Positions 33,735-44,471 of a stretch of 64,000 nucleotides of DNA are shown one piece after another. Location of the stretch: assembly GCA_011317545.1 (NCBI GenBank), contig WUJK01000001.1, positions 1,965,001 through 2,029,000 on the forward strand. Reading direction: 5' to 3'. Both the position numbers and the translations under genes were made by a program. Origin of the DNA: Coniella vitis (Eukaryota > Ascomycota > Sordariomycetes > Diaporthales > Schizoparmaceae). Position 1 is the first letter of the stretch. The number at the start of each line of letters is the position of its first letter. The notes under the pieces are model-generated. The model had not been told where the DNA came from and did no database searches. It saw only the letters and a list, made by a program, of their open reading frames with translations.

Positions 33735-34870
33735 GCCAAGAGGGAGGCGATTCCAGATATCGAATGTCTGTGAATGTCTTTAACAGCTCACCGCGAACAT
33801 GAACTATCGGATCCAAAAGATCAGCATCCACGACACGAAGACTTGCTCACACAGGCGCTCATACCTTCTATTCTTCGCCCAGTGACCGATGCTACTGTGC
33901 AAACGCACGCACGCCCGACTGCATATGGTGTTTCGAGCCGCAGGACTTTGCAGAGAACTGAGTATATTCGTCCAGGCAAAACTATCTCAAATGCCAAAGG
34001 GGCTTGGTCCAAAGTCTGCAGGATTTGCTGCTTGTCGCAGGGGAAGTGTAGACTCTTGCGCCGGGTTTCGGCCTAGCGGTCGGCTTTAACAAGAGTTGTG
34101 ATATTGCTGCACATCTAGTCAGTCTTGGTCATAGCCTTGAGGTATTATAGACGTAGAGGCCGCTGGAGCCATGATTGAAGAGCAGACAGTGTATTGTGTA
34201 GGTGAGCCTGGGAGGGCCGGCAGCGACCACTTACACGTCTGTGCTTACATAATGACAATGGGCACGCCTTCTACTTTGTACACCCCTTAGCCTATTAGGT
34301 GGCATCATGTGAATCGCGGGTGCCTATTCTGTTCTACCATACATAGTACCGGTATACATAGCACATAGTACGTATATGGTTACATGACTGCCTAGAGCAT
34401 AGTACTTAGGTACTCTGCTAGCAATAAGCTTCACCGAAGCCGGGTCACGATGCTAAATACAAAGCATGAAAAACACTCCAAGGGTTAGGGTTCTCCAAAA
34501 ACCTTCCGTTCTCAGCCTTGCAAAAGAATTTCCCCCCAAACCAAAGGTCACGACCCCCGCTGCTCGTTCCATCTAGCTGACTTTTGACTTGACTTACACG
34601 AGACGACAAAGCGCACACCACATACAGGACTATCCTCGCCTTGTTCCGTTCACTGGGCGCTTCCCCCCTCTTTATAGCTCGCATCATACCCGCCCAGGCT
34701 TCTCTACGTAATTGCGGTCTTTTCTTCTTTTCACTCTCACGCTCCTCTCAAACAAGTACTCGTAAGACACGACCAAAACCCACTCACGCAACAAAATACC
34801 ACAGCTGTTATTACCTACAGCCTGTGATAAACATCGCACACACACATACACACACACAAAACCTGCCAAA
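33735..34870. other. Intergenic region between HET gene and TRM112
   Basis: Holds TACATAGTA at 34340-34348 with relatives TATACATAG and CACATAGTACG just after, and TACTTAGGTACT near 34403. A (CA)n-type run sits at 34837-34858 directly before TRM112. No coding sequence is supported. Confidence 0.55.
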
Positions 34871-35503
34871 ATGAGAGTCATCACCCTCAACTTTGCCTGC
34901 TGTGCCGTCAAAGACTGCAAAGGAAAAGCGGCCGCTTTTCCCCTCCGGCCTCAAGATGCAGAGCTGTCGTCGGATGATATGATTTACGACAAGCAGTTTC
35001 TCATCAACATTCTGCCCAAGCTTGAGTGGCAGGCTCTCAAGAACACTACGACTGCTGTATGTTTATTTCTCTCTCTCTCTCTCTATATATATATATTCTC
35101 TTACTCACCTTTTGATTTTCGTTTCCCCCTTCCTTGGTATCTCATCCTTCCCCTCCTGGACAACCTCATTCGTATCCATAATTCTCTTGCCTCCTTCCCC
35201 TTCTTCAAATTGCTGCAAATACGAAAGAGGGATACTGTATCTACCTACATGAATATTTACGACTCCAACAAGATATATCAGTGCTAACCAAAACCCACAC
35301 CCCAGCTGGGCTTTTCCGAACTGCAAGCCACACCCCCAACAGTCGAGGACATTGAATCCAACGAGACCCTTGCAAAGGACCTGCACAAGGTCCTCCTTGA
35401 GACGGAAATTATGGAGGGCAAGCTCGTCTGTGGCAACTGCGGCCACGAGTACCAGGTCAAGGAGGGCATTTGCAACTTTTTGCTGCCCGCTCACCTTGTT
35501 TAA
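34871..35503 (+). CDS. TRM112: TRM112, methyltransferase activator
   Basis: Two exons, 34871-35056 and 35306-35503, encode 127 residues. Trm112 is the small obligate partner of several methyltransferases acting on tRNA, rRNA and release factor eRF1 (Trm9, Trm11, Bud23, Mtq2). The N-terminus MRVITLNFACCAVKDCKGKA and the C-terminal zinc-ribbon half LVCGNCGHEYQVKEGICNFL, ending LLPAHLV, are characteristic; the Cys pairs form the zinc site. The 249-nt intron is long for this window and carries CT and TA dinucleotide runs (about 35070-35095). It interrupts the protein after NTTTA. Confidence 0.93.
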
Positions 35504-36487
35504 GTTGGGGTTAGGTCCACCTCAAGTGAGATTCCTTGCGGTTTTTTATTTTATTTTAATACCTCGATCCTGATCTAGGCGTGTGCAGTATGTGATTACG
35601 CTTCAAAGGGAGAACGAGGAACACGACATTGAAAGCGCGGGTGGGCTAAAGATGTAGAAATGCCTTTTCCTTTTCCCCCCTGCCTTTGTGTCGGTCATGC
35701 TGCCTTTGCGTGGTTGCCTTTTCAATTGGCAATGGGCTTTTGCAAATTTTCTATTCGTTTGGGATGAATAGCATCTATTCATGACGAAGAGCTGTGGCAG
35801 TGGACGAAAATGAATCCAACAAGTCCTTGCTCGGGATGGAGCAAAGGCCGTGCTCATATGGAGGATCAAGGGGGAAAAAAAGAAGAAAAAAGGCGACGTG
35901 ACATCCAAGCGACAACTAGGTCACGGGTCAGGTTGGTGGGCTGCGTCAGTTGTTGAGTGCTTGCGTGCGGCGTTTAGGTTAGGGAAAATACCATGTTCTG
36001 CCTTTAAATCCTCTTGTCACGATGTTCTGAAACGATGGGAGAGTATTCCTCGTTATAATTGACTTGAGAAACGTGTATGCGTATTGTATGAATAAGCATG
36101 GTGGACCGAGGTCTATCAACACTTCTGTTCCCCGATCTACACCTCCATTCACAAAATGCGGACGGAGTATAAATCCCAAAGTGCACATAATCATCTAACC
36201 AATCCATTGTATTTCATGATATGATAATTCCAACTGAAACGACGCGAAAAAGAACAAAAGCCGCGCAATGCTCCAATCAATAACTCCCCAATATATATAT
36301 GGTACAAATCCCCAGTACTGACACCCTTAGAACCTACTCATTCAACCCAACCCCTCGGTGCGGCAAGAGCAGCTACTGGTATCTGCAGCTCATGAATTTC
36401 TTACTTTCCGTTACGCTCTATCTCCCGTCTATATGTCCTCTTGCACCTTACCAACCATTCTGAGCTCCCGTGACTTGTCCGCAAAAC
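35504..36487. other. Convergent intergenic region, TRM112 and BIG1
   Basis: Nearly 1 kb of 3' flanks. A TA-rich run lies near 36292. No coding sequence is supported. Confidence 0.5.
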
Positions 36488-37634
36488 TCAAGAATTCTTC
36501 TTCTGAGCAGCTGGGCCCATCTCCTTGTCGAAAGCACCGTACGAGACCTGGAGGCTTGCTACGGCCGAGAGACCAACATAGAGCATAGCAATCATGATGA
36601 TGGCTCCCACAAAGCCCATGAAGATACCTGTACACATAAATTAGCATACTGTGTTTTGTGATGATAATTCATCCCTTGTCCAGTTTCTTGCAGCCCAAGA
36701 AACAGCTGCGAGCTCCGCCGCATGAAAACAAGAGTGACCAAAGACTTACCAGGAGTAAAGAACTGGTACTTGACAAACAAAGGTGCCGACTTGGCCGGCT
36801 GTCCCGAGCCGCCATCAGCGCGCATGTTTTCCCAACCTCTCTTGCGCAGTTCCAACGGCACCTCGTTGCTGCCCGCCTCCTGGTTGAATTGGGCCTGGTA
36901 ACTCGGCACGTGAGGACCCGCAAAGTAAATCACCGTGTACTCATCGTCGTCATCCGCTCCGGGCTTCTGGAACTGCTTGCGGCTCTCCACGATCTGCCCA
37001 ACCAGTCTGTTCTCAATCGTCATGGCCCACGGTCGGGCGTCATCATCTGAGCCTACAGCTGGCAGCAGGTCAAGCTCCGTTAGCAGCACTGTGGCTCCGT
37101 CAACGCTTCCGCCATCCTTTTGCTTCTTGGCGCACGCGTCTTCAATGTAGCTCTGCAAGTCGGCGGCTGGGATCTCGGGGCCGACAACCTCGGCGACGCC
37201 GTACAAACCCGTAATGGGTTGCCAGTCCTTGGTGGCGTTATCGTAGCGGGTGGGGGCGCAGAGGTGATTCTCCCGGCAGGCACCCGACTTGGGATCGCGT
37301 AGGTCCGACGCGTGGACGTTGGGATGTGTGAAGATGAGGTAGGTGTTCGTTGGGCACGACGAGAGGAGGGATTGCGCGGTGGCGAGGACGGAGGCAGTGG
37401 ATTGGAGTTGTGGGGGGTTCGAAGGTGGGGAGAATCTAGTTCATGGCTTGTCAGTGTTGCATCGAAACCTGATTATTGCTGCTGCGTCTTTTCTGAGGGC
37501 AAGAATAAGAAAGAGACCAGCTCAGGTGAGAAGACGTACTTGGACGAGGTCGAGTACATCACGAAAGGCGACGAGTCACTGAATGCCGCCGCCCCTGAGG
37601 AGGCCAGGAGGCCAGCTGCTATCGAGTACCGCAT
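36488..37634 (-). CDS. BIG1: BIG1, ER membrane protein for V-ATPase and cell-wall glucan
   Basis: Three exons on the minus strand, 37634-37540, 37435-36750 and 36627-36488, encode 306 residues. It has an N-terminal signal peptide (MRYSIAAGLLASSGAAAF). A lumenal domain contains VMYSTSSKFSPP, AQSLLSSCPTNTYLIF and Cys residues in GACRENHLCAP. A C-terminal membrane span follows (IFMGFVGAIIMIAMLYVGLS), then SLQVSYGAFDKEMGPAAQKK. The closing motif is the family signature. Yeast Big1 is an ER protein needed for beta-1,6-glucan, and the related Voa1 helps assemble the V-ATPase Vo sector; the lysines near the end suggest ER retrieval. Divergent from RRP17. Confidence 0.9.
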
Positions 37635-38277
37635 CTTTGATATGTATCTGTACCTGATTGCTGCCCGTCCACAAAAGAGAGTGCGTGAGCGGATGCCGGC
37701 GCAGTAAGGTGGATTCAGTGTTTTTGAAAATGGTGGTTTTGGTGACAACGATAAACGTAGGAGTTGCGGATTGCTGACGCCGATGATGAAGCTCGACGCT
37801 GTGCTCCAATCAGTCCCTCTCGTTTCAAGCTGCTGCTGCTGCTGCTGCTTGCTGCTGGCGGCTCCTACATAGTACTTCCTATGTACTACTATGTACTCTG
37901 CCTCTCACAGCACGCACGTTTGCCGTCGGCAAGCCCCGCCTATTTTTGAGCCCGGGACTATCCTAGCATACCTGTGGAATAGCGCATCAACGTCACTAAA
38001 TTTCTCGGAACCCCCCACCCCCCAAGGCGTCTGGCAGCGGCGCGTGCAGTTCAGGGGGCCTGCAGCGGGAAAAAAAGTTGCAAAAAGTACCCGCCAAAGC
38101 GCCGCTTGTAGATCCAGACTACTACCTGGTATTGCAGGAAATGTGAACCGCCGCCTTCGAACCGCAAAACTTCACCCCTTTCGATTTATATTATTATACA
38201 TACTCTGCGTCTCAGAAACTTCACCTCCCAATACTATTGTTGCGCCCAGTCCTCAAAGCGCGCTTTTGGCCAACAAC
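37635..38277. promoter_or_regulatory. Divergent promoter region, BIG1 and RRP17
   Basis: Contains a (CTG)n run near 37830-37850 and two TACATAGTA/TACTATGTA copies (37866 and 37887). No specific promoter element is identified. Confidence 0.5.
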
Positions 38278-39048
38278 ATGTTCGCCAAACCCCGCCCAAA
38301 GAAATCGCCCCTACCTCCGGCGCCCTCAAAGAAGCGCAAGGCCGTCCACAGCATCGAAGAAATCTCGTTCGACAACAGCGCACGCGCAGAGTATTTGACT
38401 GGGTTTCATAAGCGCAAGGTCCAACGCCAGAAGCATGCGCAAGAGGAGGCTGCCAAGCGGGCGCGACAGGAGAAGATTGAAATGCGCAAGCAGGTATGCT
38501 GCATCTATGTTCAATTCTACCGCACATGTTTTACAAGCCTCTGCAAAGCTTTGGAGTTGATGATGTACTCTAACCCTATGGCGGCTGCACAGATTCGAGA
38601 TGAGCGCAAACAGGCCGTAGAAGACCACGTCAAGAATGTCGAGGCTATGCTGAAAGAGTCCCAAGTCGCTGGCTTGGGCTCAGATGAAGAAGCTGGCAGT
38701 GGCTCTGACGAAGAATGGGGAGGCATAGAGGATCCTGCACCGGAGGCACCGACACTGGAGCCTGTAGACCACGAGGAAGAGTATGTCGACGAGGATCTCT
38801 ACACAACAGTCAAGATCGAGGCGGTTAGCGTTGACCGAGATGGACTGCACAACAAGGCCGAGTTGGAAGCCGAGGACACCGAAAGCGGAAATGAGAATGA
38901 CGGAAAGAAGCCGCGGTCTGCAGAAGAAGATAAGAAAAAGGCAAGAAAAGAATTACCCAAGAAGAAGAAAAAGAAGTTCAGGTACGAGTCGAAGCTGGAG
39001 AGGCAGGCGACCAACCGAAAGAACAAGGCCAAAAAAGCAGGCAGATAG
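38278..39048 (+). CDS. RRP17: RRP17/NOL12 nucleolar ribosome biogenesis factor
   Basis: Two exons, 38278-38493 and 38593-39048, encode 223 residues. The conserved N-terminal block HSIEEISFDNSARAEYLTGF, followed by HKRK and a basic coiled coil (AAKRARQEKIEMRKQ, IRDERKQ), defines the Nop25/NOL12 family. The middle is acidic (GLGSDEEAGSGSDEEWGG) and the C-terminus is a Lys-rich nucleolar tail. Yeast Rrp17 acts in pre-60S maturation and 5' end processing of 27S/5.8S rRNA. The 99-nt intron is a multiple of three and has no stop, so retention would add 33 residues; the conserved helix reads better with it removed. Confidence 0.9.
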   Translation: MFAKPRPKKSPLPPAPSKKRKAVHSIEEISFDNSARAEYLTGFHKRKVQRQKHAQEEAAKRARQEKIEMRKQVCCIYVQFYRTCFTSLCKALELMMYSNPMAAAQIRDERKQAVEDHVKNVEAMLKESQVAGLGSDEEAGSGSDEEWGGIEDPAPEAPTLEPVDHEEEYVDEDLYTTVKIEAVSVDRDGLHNKAELEAEDTESGNENDGKKPRSAEEDKKKARKELPKKKKKKFRYESKLERQATNRKNKAKKAGR

Positions 39049-39403
39049 CCAGCGGCCCGACATGTCGCGGAACGTTAAACTACTGAGCCTCTTGAAAGGC
39101 TTCATTCACCACAAAATTGATACCCGAGCCGCGCGCTTTTTGCTTTGCGCCCTGACTTGACGAAGTGCCCACAAATGTCAATTGCAAAGAATGTGCTGCT
39201 GCGATCTAGAGGTCCCGCCGTGTTCTAAAGTGCTGCAATTGCGGGAGTCGTTCCCATTGCAACAATGCCACTTCCTTGGATATCATCCCAAAGGCATATG
39301 TGGTAAGCCGTAAAGCGACGAGTAGACAATAGACCCATCACAGAACCGCAGAAACCTGTAATCAAACCAACAACCCCTCTGCTCCCTTGATGCAGATTGC
39401 TCC
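39049..39403. other. Convergent 3' flank, RRP17 and tropomyosin
   Basis: Short convergent spacer with no feature I can name. Confidence 0.5.
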
Positions 39404-40585
39404 TTAGATGTTGGCAACGTCGGCCTGGAAGTCCTCCAACTCCTTCTTGATATCGTTGTACTTCTTGGACATATCCTCGTACTTGGCCTCCCACTGGTCG
39501 CGCTCGGACTCGAGGGCCTGGACTTTGCGCTCAAAGTGGCCTGCCTTGACGTCGGTCTGTCGGAGCCTGGTAGAGAGAACGTGATTGTCAGCGCGGGTGT
39601 TCGAAGGATAGCACATGATAAGCAGCCCGGCACAAGGCGAGTCAAAAGGGACGGGGGAACAGGACGAGATCCGGGGAACGTGATTTCAGATAAGAAGAGA
39701 CAGGGCAATAAGCAAGCACCTCCAAGTCAGATAGAGTTCCGACTTGAAGTTGTAAGTGAGCGGCACTTCTACATACTTCTCGTTGGCCTCACGGAGAGTC
39801 TTGTCAGCCTCCTCAGCCTCCTCCTCGAGCAGCTGAAGGCGGCGGGCCAGAGTCTCGTTGTTAGTGGAGTGCTGGGTGCCGTCCTCTGCGGCCTTCTTGA
39901 AGTCGTTGACGGCAGCCTCAAGTCTCTCGACGTCGGCCTCGAGCAGGCCGTTCTTGTGCGACAACGAGGTGATCTCCTGCTCCTTGGCCAGGTTGTCCTG
40001 CTCCAAGGCCTTGACCTTGGCCTGCAGCTCCTCAATCTTGGCAGCCGACTCCTCCGACTCCAGGCGGAGCTGGTTCATTTTCTGTATGACGGGTCTCAGT
40101 ATCGGCATCTTGAATCGCTCCTGTATTCGAACGCAGGTAGGGATCGAATTGTGTGGCAAGGTTCGAAGTGGTATGTTGCCGCGGACGGAGAGATAGAGGG
40201 GGAGAGAGATAGAGTGGGAGGGTCAGGAAGAAAGCGTGATATACGAGAGTCTGAAAACAGCACTTTCGTTTCTGCAAGGGTATGACGGTGGTTGGTGAGG
40301 CTGTAGGTGGGTATCTCTGCTAACACTGGTTGCTGCTGCGCCTTTTGGCTCCTGTGCTGCCTTGTGAAGGCTGCAAGAAACCGCGACAGCAGCAGCAAGC
40401 CGTCGTTATGGAGCTTGTCCAACTGCAAAGTGGAAGGAGTCGTGGCAGTGGCCACAGCATCCAAACAATGCTGTTGCCGTTGCCCAGCATCCCAAAAGCG
40501 CACCGGCTGCCTCCCCTTTTCTCGTGTCCATCTGGTGGTGGTTTGAGCATGGAATCTAGCAACTCACCTCTCTGATGCGATCCAT
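39404..40585 (-). CDS. TPM1: Tropomyosin
   Basis: Three exons on the minus strand, 40585-40568 (six codons, MDRIRE), 40081-39777 and 39566-39404, encode 161 residues, the same length as fission yeast Cdc8. The whole protein is one alpha-helical coiled coil with unbroken heptads: KMNQLRLESEESAAKIEEL, KALEQDNLAKEQEI, ARRLQLLEEEAEEADKTLRE, ERKVQALESERDQWEAKYEDM, ending in DFQADVANI. Tropomyosin polymerises head to tail along formin-made actin cables and the cytokinetic ring, guiding myosin V transport and protecting filaments. The tiny first exon followed by a long (about 486 nt) first intron is typical of this gene in filamentous fungi and makes the start easy to miss. Confidence 0.95.
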
Positions 40586-41512
40586 TGCGGGATGTTGTGG
40601 TAGCTAAAAAAGAACAGAGAAACAGGTATTGGTAGTAGCAGGATTAGTGGCAAAGGCCTTGTTGTGGCAGAGAGCTGGGCGCAGAATGGTGCAGAGCAAG
40701 ATGAAGATGGTGAAAGGAAGAAAAGGAGACAGCAAGCAAGGCTGGATATCAAGGCGAGTTGGCGACGATGAGGTGTTCCCGGGCTGGCTAGGCCTTGACC
40801 TCTGAGAGGTGGAGGCCCTGAAATAGTGCCCCTCTTTCTAATTACTATCGTATAGCCCCGGTCTATTCGCTGGCCTTCTCTGTGTCTCTGGCCTCTATCA
40901 GGGGTTCTGTCTTCAGGGGTCAATGGCTGTTGAGGATTGGGCTGGCTTGGCTGGGCAGTGGCTGTCAAGTGGCCCAGTCAGAAGGGCCACGCACTGGCCA
41001 CTGGTCACTGACCACCCCTCTTCCACCCTCCACCACCAGCACCCCGCCAACGAACCGTCTTTCACCAACGCAGTGCAGGTGCTCCCTTCCCTGTCCCGTG
41101 TGCTGCTGCATCAGGGAGGTCCTATGTACAGGGGTACTTAAGGTACTTGACCATTACTATGCTCTTGGGTACCATAGTATAGCGGAACATAGCTCATGCA
41201 AGCACTGTTGCTCGGTCAACACGCAAGCAACCACGCAAAGTCAATACAATACCTGCCGTTTGGTCCTGATTTCATGCTTGCCACTGCGCACGCCAACAAT
41301 CCCTTTTCTACCTTCCTAACATCACCACATTCGATTCTCATCTCGATAGTACAACCACTACTTCGATCAGCATATTGCAGCGTCATTATTTGCGACCGTT
41401 ACCGTGTTCATTTAAGCGAGACTTTGCACATCTCCAAGCGCCTATTTTGAGCAGCAGGGAGATTACGTTCGGGTTTTCTGGGGTCGTGGGCAATCGTCGG
41501 TCATCTGCGGCC
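40586..41512. promoter_or_regulatory. Divergent promoter region, tropomyosin and KTP-motif gene
   Basis: Holds repeated CTGGC/TGGCC words near 40920-41010 and strings related to the intergenic palindromes (CCTATGTAC near 41121, GGTACTTAAGGTACTT near 41132, ACCATAGTATAG near 41170). No coding support. Confidence 0.5.
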
Positions 41513-42904
41513 ATGGCCACGAGAATGTTCGCAGCCCAAGACCAGGAGAACCTGGCTGCTCTCCAACAGTCTGCTGCACAGAACAAGCAGCAGCAGCAGC
41601 AGAACCAGAATAATCTTCGAGGTCTCCAGCCAAAAACGCCAGGTGCTCGCCATCCCAAAACACCCCTCCGAATTCCCCTTAACGACGAGAATGGCGTGCA
41701 TGTTTTGGGAGGAGCCAAGGGTGCTCTGGACAACGGGTCTAAGGCGGAGCTCTCGCAATGGCTGACACCTGCAGGTAAGACCCAAGGCTGGCTACGCGTT
41801 GCAGCTTGTGACGTGTCTTCTCACGATTCCTACGCAGAGCCTCGGACTGGTCGTGCCGTCCTCGGTGACAAAACTACCAACGCCAAAGCAAAGAACAATC
41901 AGAGTGTCAACCCCAAGACACCCGGTTTGCGCGAGGCTGACAAGAGCCAGGCCAGGCCAACCACCGTCACTCGGCCCAAAAATCAAGCACTCAAATCAGA
42001 TGGCTCACGGCTGCGGATCCTTTTGGACACTTCAGATCCCTTGTCTGACAAGCCTGACACTAATCCACCACCACCACCCGTGCAACCCTACCAATCCGAT
42101 GTTTTCCCGGCTGGCATTCTCACCTTTGATGCCATTAAGCCTGCCAACCGGCACAAGGGCTACTTTGATTACTACCACAACCGTAAGGATGAGAATGGCA
42201 TGACTAGAGCCGACAGGGAGGCCAAGGCTGCGCAAGAGAAGCGATTCCGAGACGCCGACGCGCAGATCAAGAGAGACGTCGATGATTTTACTTGGGACTT
42301 GGGCTTGGAATCTCCCAAGAAACCTGTACCACTGGCCGATCCGGTTGACAAAGCAGCTCCGCGACCCAATGCCCCGGCCAAGCCACTATCGACACTCAGC
42401 TCGCGACAAGCAGCATCAGCTCTAGGAATGGTGTCCAGAGCTTCGACCCGGCCAGGACGCAGGCCAATCTCAGCGACCGTGGTCAATTCGCCCACCAAGA
42501 GCAACCTACCTTCGTTCATGCAAACCACCAAGGCAAGGCAAGCCGCTAAAGCCGCGCTCGCCACACGTCCGAAGGCTATTTCGCAGACGACATCCTCCAA
42601 CCTGGGTGCAACAGCCTCTCACAGCACGGTGGGATACAATAAAGGTCGCAGTGTTTCGCACGCCTTGCGTGCACAAACCAAGCCCGAGGCATCTATACGC
42701 GCCAAGGCCGGGCCCGTCAATCATCGACCTAAAGACAGCGCCTCGAAAAAGCCCGATTTTATGTCAATCTTTGATGAACAGCCTGATATTGAAAGTGACC
42801 AGCTCTTAATTGGTGACGACTGTGGATGGCTTAGCAATGATGGCCATGTCAAGGACATCATCCGAGAGCAGGACGACGAAGATACTCAGATGGACCTTGA
42901 TTAG
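41513..42904 (+). CDS. Uncharacterised protein with KTP motifs and acidic tail
   Basis: Two exons, 41513-41774 and 41838-42904, give 442 residues. I recognise no catalytic domain. The N-terminus has a Gln run and PKTPGARHPKTPLRIPLNDE, with minimal CDK sites (K-T-P). After the intron comes RTGRAVLGDKTTNAKAK, including an RxxL, then a central block (VFPAGILTFDAIK and KGYFDYYHNRKDENGMTRAD) that looks conserved. A basic Ala/Ser/Thr-rich region and an acidic end (EQDDEDTQMDLD) follow. The layout of a basic, Pro-directed-site-rich N-terminus with an acidic tail suggests a nuclear or cell-cycle protein, which is inference only. The 63-nt intron is a stop-free multiple of three. Confidence 0.7.
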   Translation: MATRMFAAQDQENLAALQQSAAQNKQQQQQNQNNLRGLQPKTPGARHPKTPLRIPLNDENGVHVLGGAKGALDNGSKAELSQWLTPAGKTQGWLRVAACDVSSHDSYAEPRTGRAVLGDKTTNAKAKNNQSVNPKTPGLREADKSQARPTTVTRPKNQALKSDGSRLRILLDTSDPLSDKPDTNPPPPPVQPYQSDVFPAGILTFDAIKPANRHKGYFDYYHNRKDENGMTRADREAKAAQEKRFRDADAQIKRDVDDFTWDLGLESPKKPVPLADPVDKAAPRPNAPAKPLSTLSSRQAASALGMVSRASTRPGRRPISATVVNSPTKSNLPSFMQTTKARQAAKAALATRPKAISQTTSSNLGATASHSTVGYNKGRSVSHALRAQTKPEASIRAKAGPVNHRPKDSASKKPDFMSIFDEQPDIESDQLLIGDDCGWLSNDGHVKDIIREQDDEDTQMDLD

Positions 42905-44471
42905 TGATTGACGCTCCTTGTAGCGCTTGTTTTGTAACAATATCTGGTACATGTACTACATCGTTTTTGGCAGTGGCGTTGGAAATTGGGAGCGACGCAA
43001 CGCCTGAAAGACGGGTTTTATAGTGTGTCTGTCTGTTTGATGGGTAGTATTGTCCCTCCAAACGTGGCGCGTCCACTTCATCAGCTCAAGAGGTAGGGAG
43101 AAGTTGAGCGTCATACGCGACTTTGACTTTGCTATTGTAATTGTTAGTTGTACAAACATGCCAAATGGTTGATACGATAGCCACAATGCTATTTCGTCAC
43201 CGCATCAAATGAGTAGGTTCTTACGTGACTGGCCAACCTTGTTGAAGTGCCTGAAATGTATATGACGGTATGCTGCCTTGAACTCACGCCCAAAGTTTCC
43301 TTCAGTAGATGCTCAGTAATTGAACGATCTGATCATACACGATTTTGATGCCATTTTTCATTCTCCCCATTCTACTGACGCTTCATAGCATTTGACTCAA
43401 TGAGAGAAGACATGTCCACTCGCACAAGCATGTCTCTAAGCCCATGGATGGTCGCTGCAACCGACGTGGTTTCTCACAGCAGGGGCCTTTGAAATCTCTG
43501 AGAACTATCGCACAACGAAAAATGGTGTTCAAAACATTGAATACTGGCATTTTCAAAGTTTTGTTTTTGATTTCCTCTTACCAGCGTCCTTTTAGCTTCC
43601 CGGGTCGTTCTTCTTTTTGTTTCCTCATCTGTGCCTTCTTTCATATCTTCCTGCTTCATTTTTGGCCCCCCCCCCCTCTCTTTTTCATGCTTCATCATTT
43701 CCCAAGCCCTCACTCCTCGTGGAATAGAAGGCAATAAGACTTATCCCTCCGCGAGCCTATCTGCCCCCCCCCCCTTCCGGCCGTCTCCCTCCAACAGGAC
43801 TGAGGTGAATGTACATACATATATACATTAGCAATCACCAAGGTCACGGTGACAAGTAGGTTCAAACAAGGAAAAACCTCAACAACACAATGCAGCCAGC
43901 GCAGTTCAAACCAGTCTTGGCCAAAAACACCAAGTTCGCCGTAAAACACCGCACTGTCCCTCGAATTCAACCTAGGAAGACATAGGCGACGGTGGGAAAG
44001 AAAACAGAAGAAGTTCGCATATAGCACCCGGAAGAGTCTGAAATCGAAACTGAAATCAAAATCACCAGAGGTAAAAAAAAAAAAATCTCTCATCCTGTAT
44101 TCTGATTTCTCTGTTTTTGTTTTTTTACCATTTCCGCCTTCATAAAACACCGACCAAACCCAAACCAAGTCCAGATATCAATGTCATCCATCCGTCGTCT
44201 AAGCTACTCCTTGACACCGACTAATGAAGACATCATCATGCCTCAAAACCCCCAAGGTTATGAAGTTGCTGCTTTCAAGGAACGAGAAAAAAGAAGACAA
44301 GAAAGAACATGCATTGACATGTTTCATCCCTGTTCGCCCTGTCCACGGTCTTTCATGAACAAGAAAATGGTACGTGTTGCGATAAGCAGAAAAGTGCTGT
44401 GAATTGGTTGACTTTCCGTGCGGAATATGGAGACATGGGACATGGGAGCGGACTTGAGCGCTCCGCATGTT
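42905..44471. other. Convergent intergenic region, KTP-motif gene and SET1
   Basis: 1.57 kb with C-runs near 43668 and 43765 and an A-run near 44072. The part nearest SET1 is probably its 3' UTR. No coding sequence is supported. Confidence 0.5.
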
